Positions 1-13,100 of a stretch of DNA of 64,000 nt are shown one piece after another (the stretch's first letter is position 1; each line of letters begins with the position of its first letter). The stretch comes from Archegozetes longisetosus (Eukaryota > Arthropoda > Arachnida > Sarcoptiformes > Trhypochthoniidae): positions 4,173,843 to 4,237,842 of the forward strand of contig JAEMBT020000003.1 of the NCBI GenBank assembly GCA_018873245.2, given 5' to 3'. The translations under genes and the position numbers were made by a program. The notes under the pieces are model-generated. The model saw only the letters and a list, made by a program, of their open reading frames with translations, ran no database searches and was not told the DNA's origin.

Positions 1-1528
1 AAAGTGATGCTGAGAGAGAGCGACCATAGACTGAGCACAACATCGAGTGATGCCATTGAGTCAACCATTCATTGCATTCATTGCTATTTCAATCAATATG
101 GAGACAACACTAGGATTTGCTTTGGCTTTAATTATACGCCAATTACCACTTTATTAGTTTAAGACTATTACTAACCTAACATAACGTGATTTTTATTATT
201 TAATGTTTGGCCAAAATATCTATATTTTGATGGTTTATTTTGCAAGATTTACAGCAAAGAGATTAGAGTTTATTATTATTAATATGATATAATAATACGA
301 ATATGAAAAGTATTGATTGTGTGAACCATCAAAATACGACTATTTCATTTATTTCAGTCATTCTTTGAGACACGCACTCAATTCAGCAATTGTGACCCTC
401 CTTTCATCTCTTTAATTCAATGGTGAGCCAAAGTCTGAATTTTTCTAATTTTATAAATTACTAATCACTTATTTGTCTATTGATTCGATAGTTGTCTTAA
501 GTTTCTCATTTGCTTTCTTTGTGATTTAATGTTTTAAGTGACAAATGATTCGATGTTATTAACATTTATTAACATATCATATGAATTAGAACCTGATCTC
601 TTGTAACATTTTGTCGTTTTTTCAATTATGGCCCAAAACATAATATGTATTACGAACGCGTCGTTGACTCTAATTGAGTATAAGCTATATTTTTATAGAG
701 TGAGCAAAAGCACAAAATATTTAGATATATTTAGTCGAAACTAAACTAAAGCGTAATATGGATAGAGAATAAAAAAATAGATATTTATAGCTTTCAAATT
801 GATTGATAGAAATAAGAGAAGAGAAGTAAAAGAAGGAAGTCACTGGAAGAGAGACTATAAGCAATTGGTAGAGTATTATGATTAAGATAGAAATCGATAT
901 GACAAGTTATAGTTGTGTTTTCAAATAATGCTCATTAGTAAACATATCTTTGAATTAGCATAATTGTGTGTTAAGTCAGTTTAAGGCTTATTAGGTTATA
1001 AGCATTAAACTGATGCAAACTCTTACATATAATCTATAATTTAAAGTCTGCCATTAAAACCAGCTAAAAAGCCATAACTAATTTCTGGCTTTGTTTTAGC
1101 TCAGCGATGGTTAGTATTCATGTTCGTGTTTAATTCATTGACTGTGAAATACAAATAGTTAGGAAAGCTGTGAAACCAGAAAACGTTTGATTAGTGTCTC
1201 ATTTTTCACATCTTTATTCAACTGATTGCACACAAGCAGCAAATATAATAAACTATATAATTTTGTTTCGGCTCTTACAATCAATTCAATTAATGATTAT
1301 TCGGGCTATTGTTAATTTGAATCAATTGATCGCTTTGTTAACTGTTAACGCTTGCAACTAATTGAAAAGCTGTCCTTTTTACAGATAAAACACTTGTTAA
1401 TATATCTTTTTTATGCACCTATTGTCATATTTTCTCATCAGGTTTAGGCAAGTGCTGTTTTAAGTGTTTTCGATTGTCTGCTAATGAGAGTGTATGCCAA
1501 CTATTATAATAGACAGATATATAATAGA

Positions 1529-1549
1529 GAGAGAGAGAGAGAGAGAAGA
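1529..1549. repeat. (GA)n microsatellite
   Basis: About ten GA dinucleotides in a row, in noncoding upstream DNA. Confidence 0.85.
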
Positions 1550-4500
1550 AAAACTTGAGATTCCCTTTTTTCTTACTTTCATAATAGCCTAGATTGTTTG
1601 AATCTTTACAACTTTCTAAAATAATACTTTGTCATTATCTTTCTGCTATAATATCTGATAGCTTTCATAAATTATTCTGCTTTTTCATTCTGCCATCAAC
1701 CCATTACACAAATGTGTTAATCAGTTTTTCTTTCAATCTAATCAACTCTTTAGTTAAGTCTGAATTAGTTTCTATCTGGATATGAAATATTTTTGTTGAT
1801 TTTGTGATAAAAAATGACGACTATCAAGCATTGTTCATTTAGCACAAAAAAGTTGGCATAAAGCTAACTGTTAAATGAAGTGAAACTGAATCTTTTCAAA
1901 TCCAAAACTACTTCTTTCAATTCTTATTACTTTTCTTATTTCTCTTATAAAAACTTCTATTTCTATCATCGATTCTTCATTAATAGTTTTACAACTATTA
2001 TATTAGTCCTAAGTATATCTCACTATTCAGACTATTTTTCAAAATTTCAATAACCTTTTTGTTAGCCACCTCTTTATGTCTATTACGACTTGAGATTTGA
2101 TTCAATCATAGAGTTGTGATGCAAAAGTGTTATAAATTGTGTTGAATGGGACTGAGATGATAAAGCGTTTGCATATCAAATATGGACTGAACAAAATTCA
2201 ATGCATAACATTATATCAATCGCAAGTCTATGTAAATCGATATTCATTCAAATTTGTCTCCTGCTTCAAATATATTTCAATAATATTTCTTTCTTTGTCT
2301 AACTCCCTCTTCGGGCCATTGATCATATCTTAATCGATCAATCATTACTTCTTTTCTCGATTATGTTGTGGGTCAACAAAACAAGTGGCAAAGAGTGCGT
2401 TTGATTAGTCTTGTTGACCACACCCGATATGTTAAATAATATGTTGTTATCTGAGACACCGCATCAGTTGAGTTAATATAACCTTAAATATTTAATTTAC
2501 TGATATTTTCTTTAATCTATAATAGCATTTTGCACGGTTTCACTTCTTATTGCTGTCTAATATTTATTTATAAATTCTTAATTACCTCATCTGTTTGTTT
2601 CTTTATGTCGAGTGACAGCTTTGCCACTCTCTCCAACGCACATATCCCACTAATTACTTCGGTCTCCAACAAAGATCACTCAATAACCATAATTTCTCTT
2701 CCTCTTATCTTATATCCTTCTTCTTTCTTCCTTCTTATAACGCGTTTTCATCTGTTTTCTCAGCTTTTTAACCAATTTGTTTTTCTTCATTTATCTACTT
2801 TTTCCATGTTTTGTAGCAATGAAACAAAATTTGGGTTTAATAATAAAAATAAATCATATGTTTAAACTTGCTTTTGATTACATTTTTCATTCTTTTTAAT
2901 TTATTTCAGAAAATCGATATCTAGAGATTCAAGTATTAAACTTAATAACATTTTTTATGCTTGTATTCAAAATGAAACTTTTGCTTCAATTCTCGATTCA
3001 TCCTTTATACAAAATTACAAGAGTACAAAGTTTCTATTTGCCTAAAATAGCTGAGCGATTGAGCAAAAACCAGGTTTATTCTGATCTTTCATATTTGTTC
3101 AGTATGTTTTCACTTCTAAATACATCAATGTTTCTCTTTCTCTCATCAAAATAACGGAATTGAACTTTTCTTTTCTCTGCAATTTACCAACAGACTCAAA
3201 TTTTAGTTCAAATCTATAAGTTTTAAATTATTTTTCAGATGATTGCTATAAGAAATGTTATGAACTGATGGTTTTTCAATATGTATGTGTTCTATAAATA
3301 ACTGTATTTGGAAAAAGCACAAGTTGAGCCAATGTACTTAAGTATGTCTTTTGAATGTGAGCCAATTTTTCTTTTTAGTCTCCACATCATATTAAATGAG
3401 GCATATTTTAAAATACTGATGAGATTGCATATATTTATTTAGTATCACCAAAATTTTCACTTCGTTAACATTTAATTCAATTACTCACTTCTCAACAGTC
3501 AGTTTGCCGTCACTTTTACTTAATCAGAATCTAATTTAAAGGTAACTTAGCTTTGCAAGTTTAGATTTTCTACTTTTTCTCAATATTAAATAAAATAATT
3601 ATAAAGCTATTATTGTTTGATGAACAGAATTCATTTTATTCTCATGTTGAACATTCCCTAAATTTTCTATTTAATTATTCAGTACATGATTTTGTGCATT
3701 CTTTCACTTCTTAACAATTGAGGTGATGTTGCTTTGAATAAATAAAACTTTCCAAAGATTCGCTTCACTCTTCGCAAATCCATTATTTATACTGACTTTT
3801 TTCAGTGAATAGCTTCGCGCTAAACCTTCAAATTTGAGTCATCTTTAATTTAAAACAATTGGTGTAATACAATGGATTTGACTTTGCAAAAACAACTCTG
3901 AAATTGAGTAATTGTCACTTTGTGAGCAGTGGCGCTCAGCCTAACCTCTATTGTTGGCTCAATTGATTTGCAATCCTTTTCAGCCACACTTGCCGCACAT
4001 AAACCAAATGTCAAACTTGAAATTTGAATCTCCGCTTTTCCATCCCTGATAATCATCTTAAATATGACTCTTTTCTTATTTTACTTCTGGAAAATACATT
4101 AATGAACAAAATAGTATAGTTTTGTTCATATCAAATTCATTTTGTTCTGCAGTAACGTTTTTTTGAGGAAATATTATCTTTTTTATGTTATTCAAACTCT
4201 TTCTATCTCTTTCCATCGTTTCTTCTTTTTCTGCGCTTGTGTTCTCTTTTTTTTTGATAAAATAAGCATTTTTTCTTCATATAATTAATGTGGTTTTGAG
4301 CAGTTCTCTTTTTGTTGTGATTATCATCTTTCGTGATGCTTTTTCTCGAATTTTTTGCATTTTCAAATTTTTGTAATCGGTCTTAATTATACCGGAAATG
4401 ACAAATCCCTATCAATGTCTTTTGAATTAAATAGAAACAACTATTAAATGTTTTTATTTCTTTTCAATAGAATTCATAGAAAATAAATTGATATTAAACC

Positions 4501-5339
4501 GATTTGTCCGTATAAACTCGTATGAAAAAGTAGCTTAAAATTTAATATTTCTTTTGAAGTTTACGCTCCATTTCAATTATCGAATTGAAATACTTTAAAA
4601 TCTTAAAACTTTCAACTTAATTGTTCGGAACAATATGTTTGTATTTCTGGAAAGAACATTTTTATTCTTCAATTCTGAATAAAAATTGGTTTCAATTAGA
4701 TTTCTCATATGCCTGTACTGTAATACGATTTTCAGTTGGTTCTGTTGAGACGAATTTGTTCATTGAAATGGTTATCCTTGTTACGAATTGAATTTTTTAG
4801 TTAAACCTTTGGGGCAACATTGATGGGAAAGGTTGCCTTTCATATTTAAACCACTTTTAACCGCAAGCCTTTTAGCCATGTGTTCAAACAATTCAATCAT
4901 CATTCGCATAATCGTTCAAATAGTTTTATATAAAAATTAATTTAATTTTGTAATTCGTGCTCAAGTTAGATAAAGATCTTCACATTTCGGCCAAACCTTT
5001 TCACGATTATTATTTTTTTTATCGCTGCTCAACATAAGATTCGATGCGACCTGTTTCTTAGTAAAGAAATGATTAGTTTTAAAGCATCTTCAAGTCGTTT
5101 CTACTTCACTCATGGCATGAAGTGCTTCTAAGTCTTGGCTTATTTTATTGAAGCCATAAAGCTTTCAATATTTAATGAAATTTTATAAATAGTTTCGATT
5201 CCCTTATCAATTATTAAAGATCTAACTCTTGAGCTCAGTGGTATTGATTGGATTGACAGTGACTCTAGTGTGACTGAGACTGGTTTGATAAGAGCAGCCA
5301 TATATTTAACTTATCCAAAGCTATCATCTCCTTCTCCCT

Positions 5340-5341
5340 CC

Positions 5342-5398
<57 letters not shown>
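5340..5398. repeat. (CT)n microsatellite
   Basis: An almost uninterrupted CT run of more than 20 units, preceded by an imperfect pyrimidine tract. An open frame across it is an artefact of the repeat (Leu-Ser repeats). Confidence 0.95.
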
Positions 5399-5401
<3 letters not shown>

Positions 5402-7139
5402 GCAGTTGAATACAAATGTTGTGAACAGATTTTTTTCCAAACAAAGTTTAATTTTTTATCGAACGCAACGTCTGTCGACTTTATTGACTCTTCTTCAGCC
5501 TCTGTTGACTAAAGTTGTTTTAAGCAGATATACGTTTGCGATTTAGTAGTGAGTGTTTGTACACTTGAGGCTCTTGTAATTTGCCGTTAATATCTAATTC
5601 ACACATAGATTTGATGCTATTTGATTTATATTTGCAACTTTTAGTAGTATTACTTTGTTTTTCGGTTCATTTAAATTACTTCTAAATATTTGGCTCACTT
5701 TTATCATTTGCAATAAATCTTTCATCTCTATGATTTATACTAAATTCAATTTATTTTTCTTTCATATTTATTTACTCTATAGCACGTTAACACTCATCAG
5801 CTCAACACTTTTAAGATGTTTAATAAAAATTGTAGATTACCAATTTGATTAAGATGATGCAGTTGAGAATAGGCAGTAATGGTGTTGAAAATGAGAGCTC
5901 TAATTCGACTCAACTCTTTATAAGTTATATTCTATTTAACTCAATCGTGTCGTTCAGCTTTTGGGCTATTGGTTAGTCTGTTCACCAATACTGGTAGCCT
6001 TTTCTAAATCAATAATACACCCAATCTTTACCGATGATTTTCTAAGCAAAGTTTGTTAATATAATTGTTTCTCACTGTTTTAGTTTCTCAAAAGATTTAA
6101 TATGAGATATTACTTGTGAGACGCTTGATTTCACTTAGATGCGTGACCTGAAAGTCACAAATATTGCTCACAGTCAATTCTATCTCTATTCCAATTATTT
6201 TGATTGACTACTTTTTAAATCTTTTCTTCTCTTTCACCTTATTCCCACTATTTTCTTCCATCTTTTTATTTTCTTTTATTCCTTTCTTTTACTATTTAAC
6301 ACTCTTTTTCATTAACTTTTACACTAATTTACACTCTTTTGTCTCTTTTTCAATTTACTTTAAATCTCATCTTTCAATGTCAGTAATTAAATACTTAACT
6401 GTAATTCATTCCTATAAATGGTCATAACATCAGTGTTGAAACAAAATTAAATGATCTTTAGTTGAAAACTAGGTTAAGTTCAAAAACTGTTTGTTTGATT
6501 GCTTTTTTATATCATTTCAATGGTACTTTGCTATTAGTTAATCTGATCGTTAATGTTTGATAATTCTGCAACTTTATTTTAAAAGTCTTACAACTTTTAG
6601 TTAACTCTCACTTTTTAAAAGTGAACCATTGATCCAAATTTTCCTCTATTTAATAATGTATTGCGGTTCAGGTTATTTTGATTTTATCTTTTTAATGATC
6701 GAAATTTAATATTTATTTTACTTAATTATTGCTACTTTCCTCTTGTGTGTGAATTTCTAATTTATAATCATTTATTTATCTATGTTTAATGAGAGACAAA
6801 TACAAATTTGTAATTAATTTTTCTCATTTTAGACAAATGCGATCAACTGATAAATCAACTGAAAAGCAAATATGCAAGAGATAAGAGAACAGATGGAAAT
6901 TAGTTTTGTGCTAAAATTTCAAGTTATAACAATGAACTGAACAACAATTATATTGGAAAGATGGTCGATTTAATAAATGGACATTAATTTGTAAATAGTA
7001 GTGCATCTCGTATTTTGTTAGTTAATCACATAATTTATATGTTCTACTATTGTATTTATTGAGAAATATACTCAAAAAATCATTAGTAATCCTGGCCGCT
7101 TACGATACCTCTAATAACGAGTCTTTTTGGACACTCAAA

Positions 7140-10100
7140 ATGGCTCGAAAGTCCGATTCAGCCCATCAAAAGTGTTTTAATATCGCAGTTGTCGGCTTAT
7201 CAGGCACTGAAAAAGAAAAGGGATGTATGGGAGTCGGCAAATCATGCCTTTGCAATCGATTCATTCGTCCGCTCGCCGATGACTATAATCCAGACCATAT
7301 ATCAGTCTTAAGCCAAACTGATTTTAGTGGTCGTATTATTAATAATGAGCATTGGCTCTATTGGGGCGAGACTCTCAAGACATCAGAAGAAGGAATTGAA
7401 ATGGCGTTCAGTGTTATCGAACAAACTGAGTTTATCGATGACGCATGTTTTCAACCCTTCAAAAGTGGCAAAACTGAACCTTATTATAAGAGATGTGCTG
7501 CGACCAGGCTATCATCTGCCGAAAAAATGATGTATATCTGCAAAAATCAATTGGGTATTGAAAAGGAGTACGAACAAAAATATTTAAATGACGGCCGCTT
7601 CTGTGTCGATGGCTTTGTCTGTGTCTTCGATGTGAGCGAGGTTCAAGGCAGAAGTATTGACAAACAGGTCGAACTGACTGCTTTAATACTTAATAGTTTG
7701 ATGAAAACTAAGAAACCAATAGTTCTGGCCACCACTAAACACGATGAGGTGAACGAGTATTATTTAAAGGAAGCCGAAAAGTTAGTCAATAGAAAAGAGT
7801 ACAAGAATAGTATATTACTTGTTGAGACTTCGGCTCATGAGAACGTCAACGTAGACTTAGCTTTCATTACTTGTGCCCAAATGATTGACAGAACTAAAGG
7901 AAAATCTAAAAATGTTTCATTCATGGAATCATCGCGTAATAGAAGAGATGCATTAGGAAGTGCCACTGACGCCTACCTTTCATTAATTAGATCCCAAGTT
8001 ACTGATTACAGAACTTTGTGGAATAGCACTTATAAAAAATTGTCTCAAAGTCAAGACTTCCTTCATTATTGTGATTTGTTCGGTCAAGACTCGGCTCATT
8101 TGACTTTTAAGCGTCACATCAAGAAGTTGAAGGAAGAGTATCTGTGCCGTAAAATGGAAATGTATCTGAGAGTTTTGCCCGAAGTACTTACCGAACTAAT
8201 GCCTGATCTCGACAGTATTGGAGAAGAAACCGATTGGAATACTATCAAAGATAGGCTCAGATCTTTGCCAGACTTCGACCAATACTTCATTGACTCTCCT
8301 GACCAGACTTGGCAAGAGATAGATTTTGAAGATAGTTCTGAAACACGAATTCCTTTCGATCTGTTGGACACACCAGAAGCCGAACAAGTATTCATCGAAC
8401 ACAAAGCAAGTTTGGAAACTGGCGAAAGACAAAGAGAAATGAGACACCAATTCAAACAGTTGTTACAAGAAACGGGATATGTGACACCAGGAAAGTCTTT
8501 GAGTGAAGTTCGCGTCTTATTTATGGGTCGTGAATGCTATGAATCTCTTAGTGAACAAGACATTATTGAAATCTATGAGGAACACCAAAAAGATATTAGT
8601 GATTGTGCCAAAATTAATTTCCAAGAATTACTTTTAGAACATTCGAACCTTTTTTACCATTTTGCGAGTCTCGGTCCTGGAAGTGTTATAACTCAAGATG
8701 ATATCGGCAAAATAACTGAAGCATTACAAGAAGATCCCAGGTCTCATAGATCATACTAACGTTGGGTCACTTTCAAATCACCAACTAATGCAAATACATT
8801 AGTTCAATCAAACCAAATAAAAGTTAAACTCTACCAAAAATTACTAAAAGATTATTTTGATCTGGTTTTTATCTAGAATTCGAAAAATGCTCAAATTTGA
8901 CAAAACGTTTATATTTTATTTTTGTAAACCGTTTATTCTAGCCTGTATTCAGGACAATTATCGATTAAACCATAATTAATAGACAAATTTGAGTTGAATT
9001 TTCGAGTTTTTTGATGGTTTGATAGCTAAGGATTTGATTTGTTTCTACTAATGTATTTTGAACTGTTGGTCTTTTGAATAGACCCTTTGCTGTATAGCAC
9101 AAAATGTGATGCATTTGATTGATCTGAATTTTATTCTAACTCTCCTATTCACTGCTATAGATATAAAGCATTAGACCGTTTAGATCAAGACCGAACTTTG
9201 ATGTTACTCAGACATCTTGGATTCATTCACGGACCTATTCGTGAACATTGTCCTGTATTTCCAAATTGTATGGATGTCTTGATTGAGAAATATAATGCTT
9301 CCAGAGCTAGAAGGTATGCAATTATTATAATGAAAAAAGTTGTATATACTTGTTATTCAAATCTCTTGATAATTTTGTCTTACTTATATATGTCATTTTT
9401 TCTTGTAGGCCTTCATCCGGAACCAGAAATAGTCAATGGTTTTCTGAGTCAAATAACAATCATTTAAGTTTAGTCCTTTTAGGCTCCGGGGGATTAAGTG
9501 ACGAACTTTCGACTGCTATTAAGGTATAGTTCGATTGCGTTCAAAAATCTCATATTTGAAGATACATTAGACCAATAAAATCAATCGAAAATTAGACCCT
9601 TTTCTAAAAAATTGCCAAAAGATTAATTTTAATATATTTTTCAGAAACAGTTTGGTTTTCAGCTGATTTTATCGTTCTAATGTATTTTCAACCGTCGATC
9701 TTTTGACCAGACCCTATAAACTTGTACTGTTTGTTAATACCATAATCTTATTCTTGTTTAGAGTATAAACGAAACATTTGAGCTTGAAAAGACTCGCTTC
9801 ACTTTGGACTTTAGGATAATTGGTGGTGACGTTGATTTGCCACAAAACTCTTTCCGAACGACTGATTTCACACCAAAGGGTTGTTTTTGCATTTACTCTA
9901 ATCACCAAACGTTAGAATATGTGCGGCAAAGCCTTGAGAAAACATTGTTATCAGATCTTGAACAAGAAGATGGTTTGCCATTTCACGGACTGCCAATTGT
10001 GATCTTATTCGCGGCGAATTCGAATATAAACGAAAAAGATTTATTATTTTTACGGGAAGAGGGTCAGAATCGCGCGAAAAGTCTTCAGTGTCCCTTTATG

Positions 10101-13100
10101 GATGTGACCAACTTTGACAGTCATTCTACTGGCCAACGATTCGATATCGAATGTCTCAGTCAAGCATTACGTGCACTGATCGAGATTATCCAGAGACGTG
10201 CAGATCTGATACAAATATATCAATCAGTGTTGCCAGAACAAGCTCTTAATCCGGATATAAGGATTTTAATGTGTATGTTATGCGGCGACCCATTCAGTGT
10301 CGACCAAGTGATGAGTCCATTTGTGAATCAAAACTGTTATTATGTCACTACTTCTCATTCAATAACAATCGAAATATTCATTGGTGAATCTAAGAAATAT
10401 GTTGAACTAGTGACCACATCCTATCACGGGGCGCAGGCCTATCGCGATGAACTTCTTCATGGGTTTCTATTGTTCTATTCCTCCAAAAGAAAGGCATCTC
10501 TTGCAACACTGACTGCATTCACAGCAAACATTCCGAATACTCCGATTCAAATCGTGGCAGTTTCTGATACCAGTAACTCAAACATTTATTACTCTAATCA
10601 CGACTTGAGTCTTCATCTTCTATCCGAAGGCAACAGTCTTGCAGACAAACTTCACGCCCATTTCATGACAATGTCGCCCTCTCAACAAAAGTCTTCTTAT
10701 TTCATACCTTTTCTTAAGGAAGTGATTGAAAGAAAGCCTCAAATAGAGAAAGCCTTCGAAATGGACGACTCGGACTACTCCCTTGAAAGACGTACGCCAA
10801 TACCGCCCCCAGTGCCGTCTCGACAAGAATCTTACCATATTAGGAGTGGTTCGGCTGATTCTGACGGCATTTACGAGCATTTGCCCGACAAGTCAGGAGA
10901 TAATGGCGAACACATTTCTTCGAGTGGTTTTGTTGACGGACCACATCTGAGTCCTAGTGATGACAGTGAGGTTTATGCCAGTGTTTTCAATCAAGAAAAT
11001 GGTGAACATCTTGTCAAGCCGAGTCAGATCAAGAATAGACGAAGTCTGCAAGCAGGTCAGTCTCTTATTGTATTTCATTGAGTGTTGACTGACTTTGTTT
11101 TGAAAGTTTCTCAAATGATTATCACTATTATCTATTGTTTCTTTGCTTGCTTTTGATTTATTCAAAAACTAGATCTCTATCGACAATCTTTTCCAAGTAC
11201 TGAATCTCTAGACAGGCCTCTGTCCAGTCGACGCGGTGGTGATCACACACCACACCCTCCCCTACCTCTTCCTCCTAGGCGTGATCTATCATACGCTCCT
11301 CCGCCATACACACGAACAGTTTCTCCTCCACCGTCATATATAAGCCATTTTTCTCCTCGATTGCCGCCACATCACAGACCATTAAAAATGCCTTCAAATA
11401 ATGCGAACGCTGCGCCACATTCTTCTTCTTCTTCACTTTATGCAACCGACAGGCGGCGAATCGCTGCTTATTCTGACGTTAAGTCATTTACTCCTTTTCA
11501 CTATCACTTTCATTTGAAAAAGTCGAGTAGTTTGAAGTCTTCTGGTCTCGGCAACGCCATATCTGGTGTTAGTCTTAGCTCTCACTCCTCACGACTGCCT
11601 CAAGACTTGGACGCATCTGACGATGTGTCTGATGATGATGATGACGACACTGTCTCATCAGGCCTTAGTGGTACTGCTCCACTACTTTTTTCTTCTTTTA
11701 CTCTTTATCTTCTACTCATTGAAACTTTCTCTTTGCTATCAAAGGATATGGTGCTTATCCACCTCCACCCGAACCGGCACCTCCTGATTACCCGTCTTCT
11801 CGTGTTAAGAAAGCTCCTTCTTTACCTTCTTCTGGTCGATTACCCGCTCAACGAAGTTTCAATGAGGGTATCTATCTATTCGATTTTTTCCTTTTAGCAA
11901 TTATCTAACAATTTCTGCATCTGATTTACTTTTACTTTTTGTTTAGTTTATTTATCCACTAATTCACAACAATTTGTTTAGAGTTTTCCCATTTTTCCAA
12001 AATATCCCAACTACTGCTATCATACTTGTTTAGTTTACTTCTTTTATCATCTTAACCCAATCTATAAAGCCTTTTATCGAATTGCATTTTTTTATAGTTT
12101 TTAAGATAATAAATTATTTCAACATAATATAAGACAGTCTGTTTTGATAGAAAAAAACTTGTTAGCCACTCATTTATTATGTTAGTAATTAACTAGTTCA
12201 TTATCATATGCTTGCCTTTTATTTAATTATATTTTTTACATTAACTCAACTTGTTTTACCTCTAAAGCACCACTTAATTCACTTTAGCTCTTGATTTCGT
12301 TATATTTTGTTGGCCTTAAACATCAAACTACTCCATAGTTGAGCTTCATTCTATTTAAATAATTATTTCACTCTTTTTATCTTCAATCATATTTGTTCAG
12401 TTTTTTCTTTCAATCGTTTCATTAGTTTAGATATTGATTGCTTCAATTAGAATCATCAGAACTTAGGCTAACAACTGGTTTATTGCTTTGCTCTCTTATT
12501 TTTATGTCTCATTTTTATTCTTCTCTTAGCTTTAAATCTACACTTTGTAAGAGATATTTGAAATATGTCTTTATTGCTTTATATCTCAAACTCATGTGAT
12601 TAATCTTATGAATGATAAGTTTTTCAAATCAGTAGTTCTATTATGATAGTTAGCATAATTGAAATATACGTTAAACAGATGGGTTTGTGTTTCTAATAAG
12701 CTATATCAGATTTGCAACTATTGAACCGCTCTGTCATCTTTTTTACCTCTTCTTTCCTCACCTTTTCTTATTGTAATTTAGTTTCTCCATTCTATATTGT
12801 TGCCGGGGTTTTGGGATACTCTCTGGAAAGTGAGTACCTCTTCCTAGAAGTAATCACTAATATTTAGTTCTTTATATCTCTACTATTTCAACCTTTATTC
12901 TCTTAACTTTCTCTTAATTCTTACTAATTTACTACTTTCTTCTTCTTCATGCTCCAGCTGAAGATGCAAGTTCCCAAGAAATGCTTCCAAGTAATTCAGG
13001 TGATACTCATTCACCTGATTGTTATTAATATTACTCTTAGATTGCTATTATATAAATACTTTATTATTATTGCATGTCTTAATATTGTAATATTGAATTA

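Larger units (their letters stand above)
1..7139. other. AT-rich upstream region, possible 5' UTR or promoter of the p190 gene
   Basis: No conserved protein-coding exon is recognisable here. Frame 1 is open from the window edge to a TAA at 160-162, which could be the end of a gene outside the window or chance. The stretch at about 360-422 is less AT-rich and ends in a good donor (gtgagc from 423), so it could be a 5' untranslated exon of the downstream + strand gene. There are (GA)n near 1530 and a long (CT)n near 5350. A small hairpin lies at about 2368-2425 (gtgggtcaacaa... paired with ...ttgttgaccacac). Other open frames in this stretch have biased, low-complexity composition (Leu/Phe/Ser/Ile) and look like chance. 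Confidence 0.4.

Noticed and set aside
3850-4056. Minus-strand 68-aa ORF with Cys and mixed composition
   Set aside because: No ATG-context support, no splice-bounded partners, no recognised motif. It may be a repeat fragment, but too little supports it.
5270-5512. 80-aa ORF across the (CT)n repeat
   Set aside because: The frame is open only because the microsatellite encodes Leu-Ser repeats.
7050-7139. Extended N-terminus of p190 from 7050
   Set aside because: It begins at a TTG, not ATG. The first ATG (7140) coincides with the conserved MARK start of the family.
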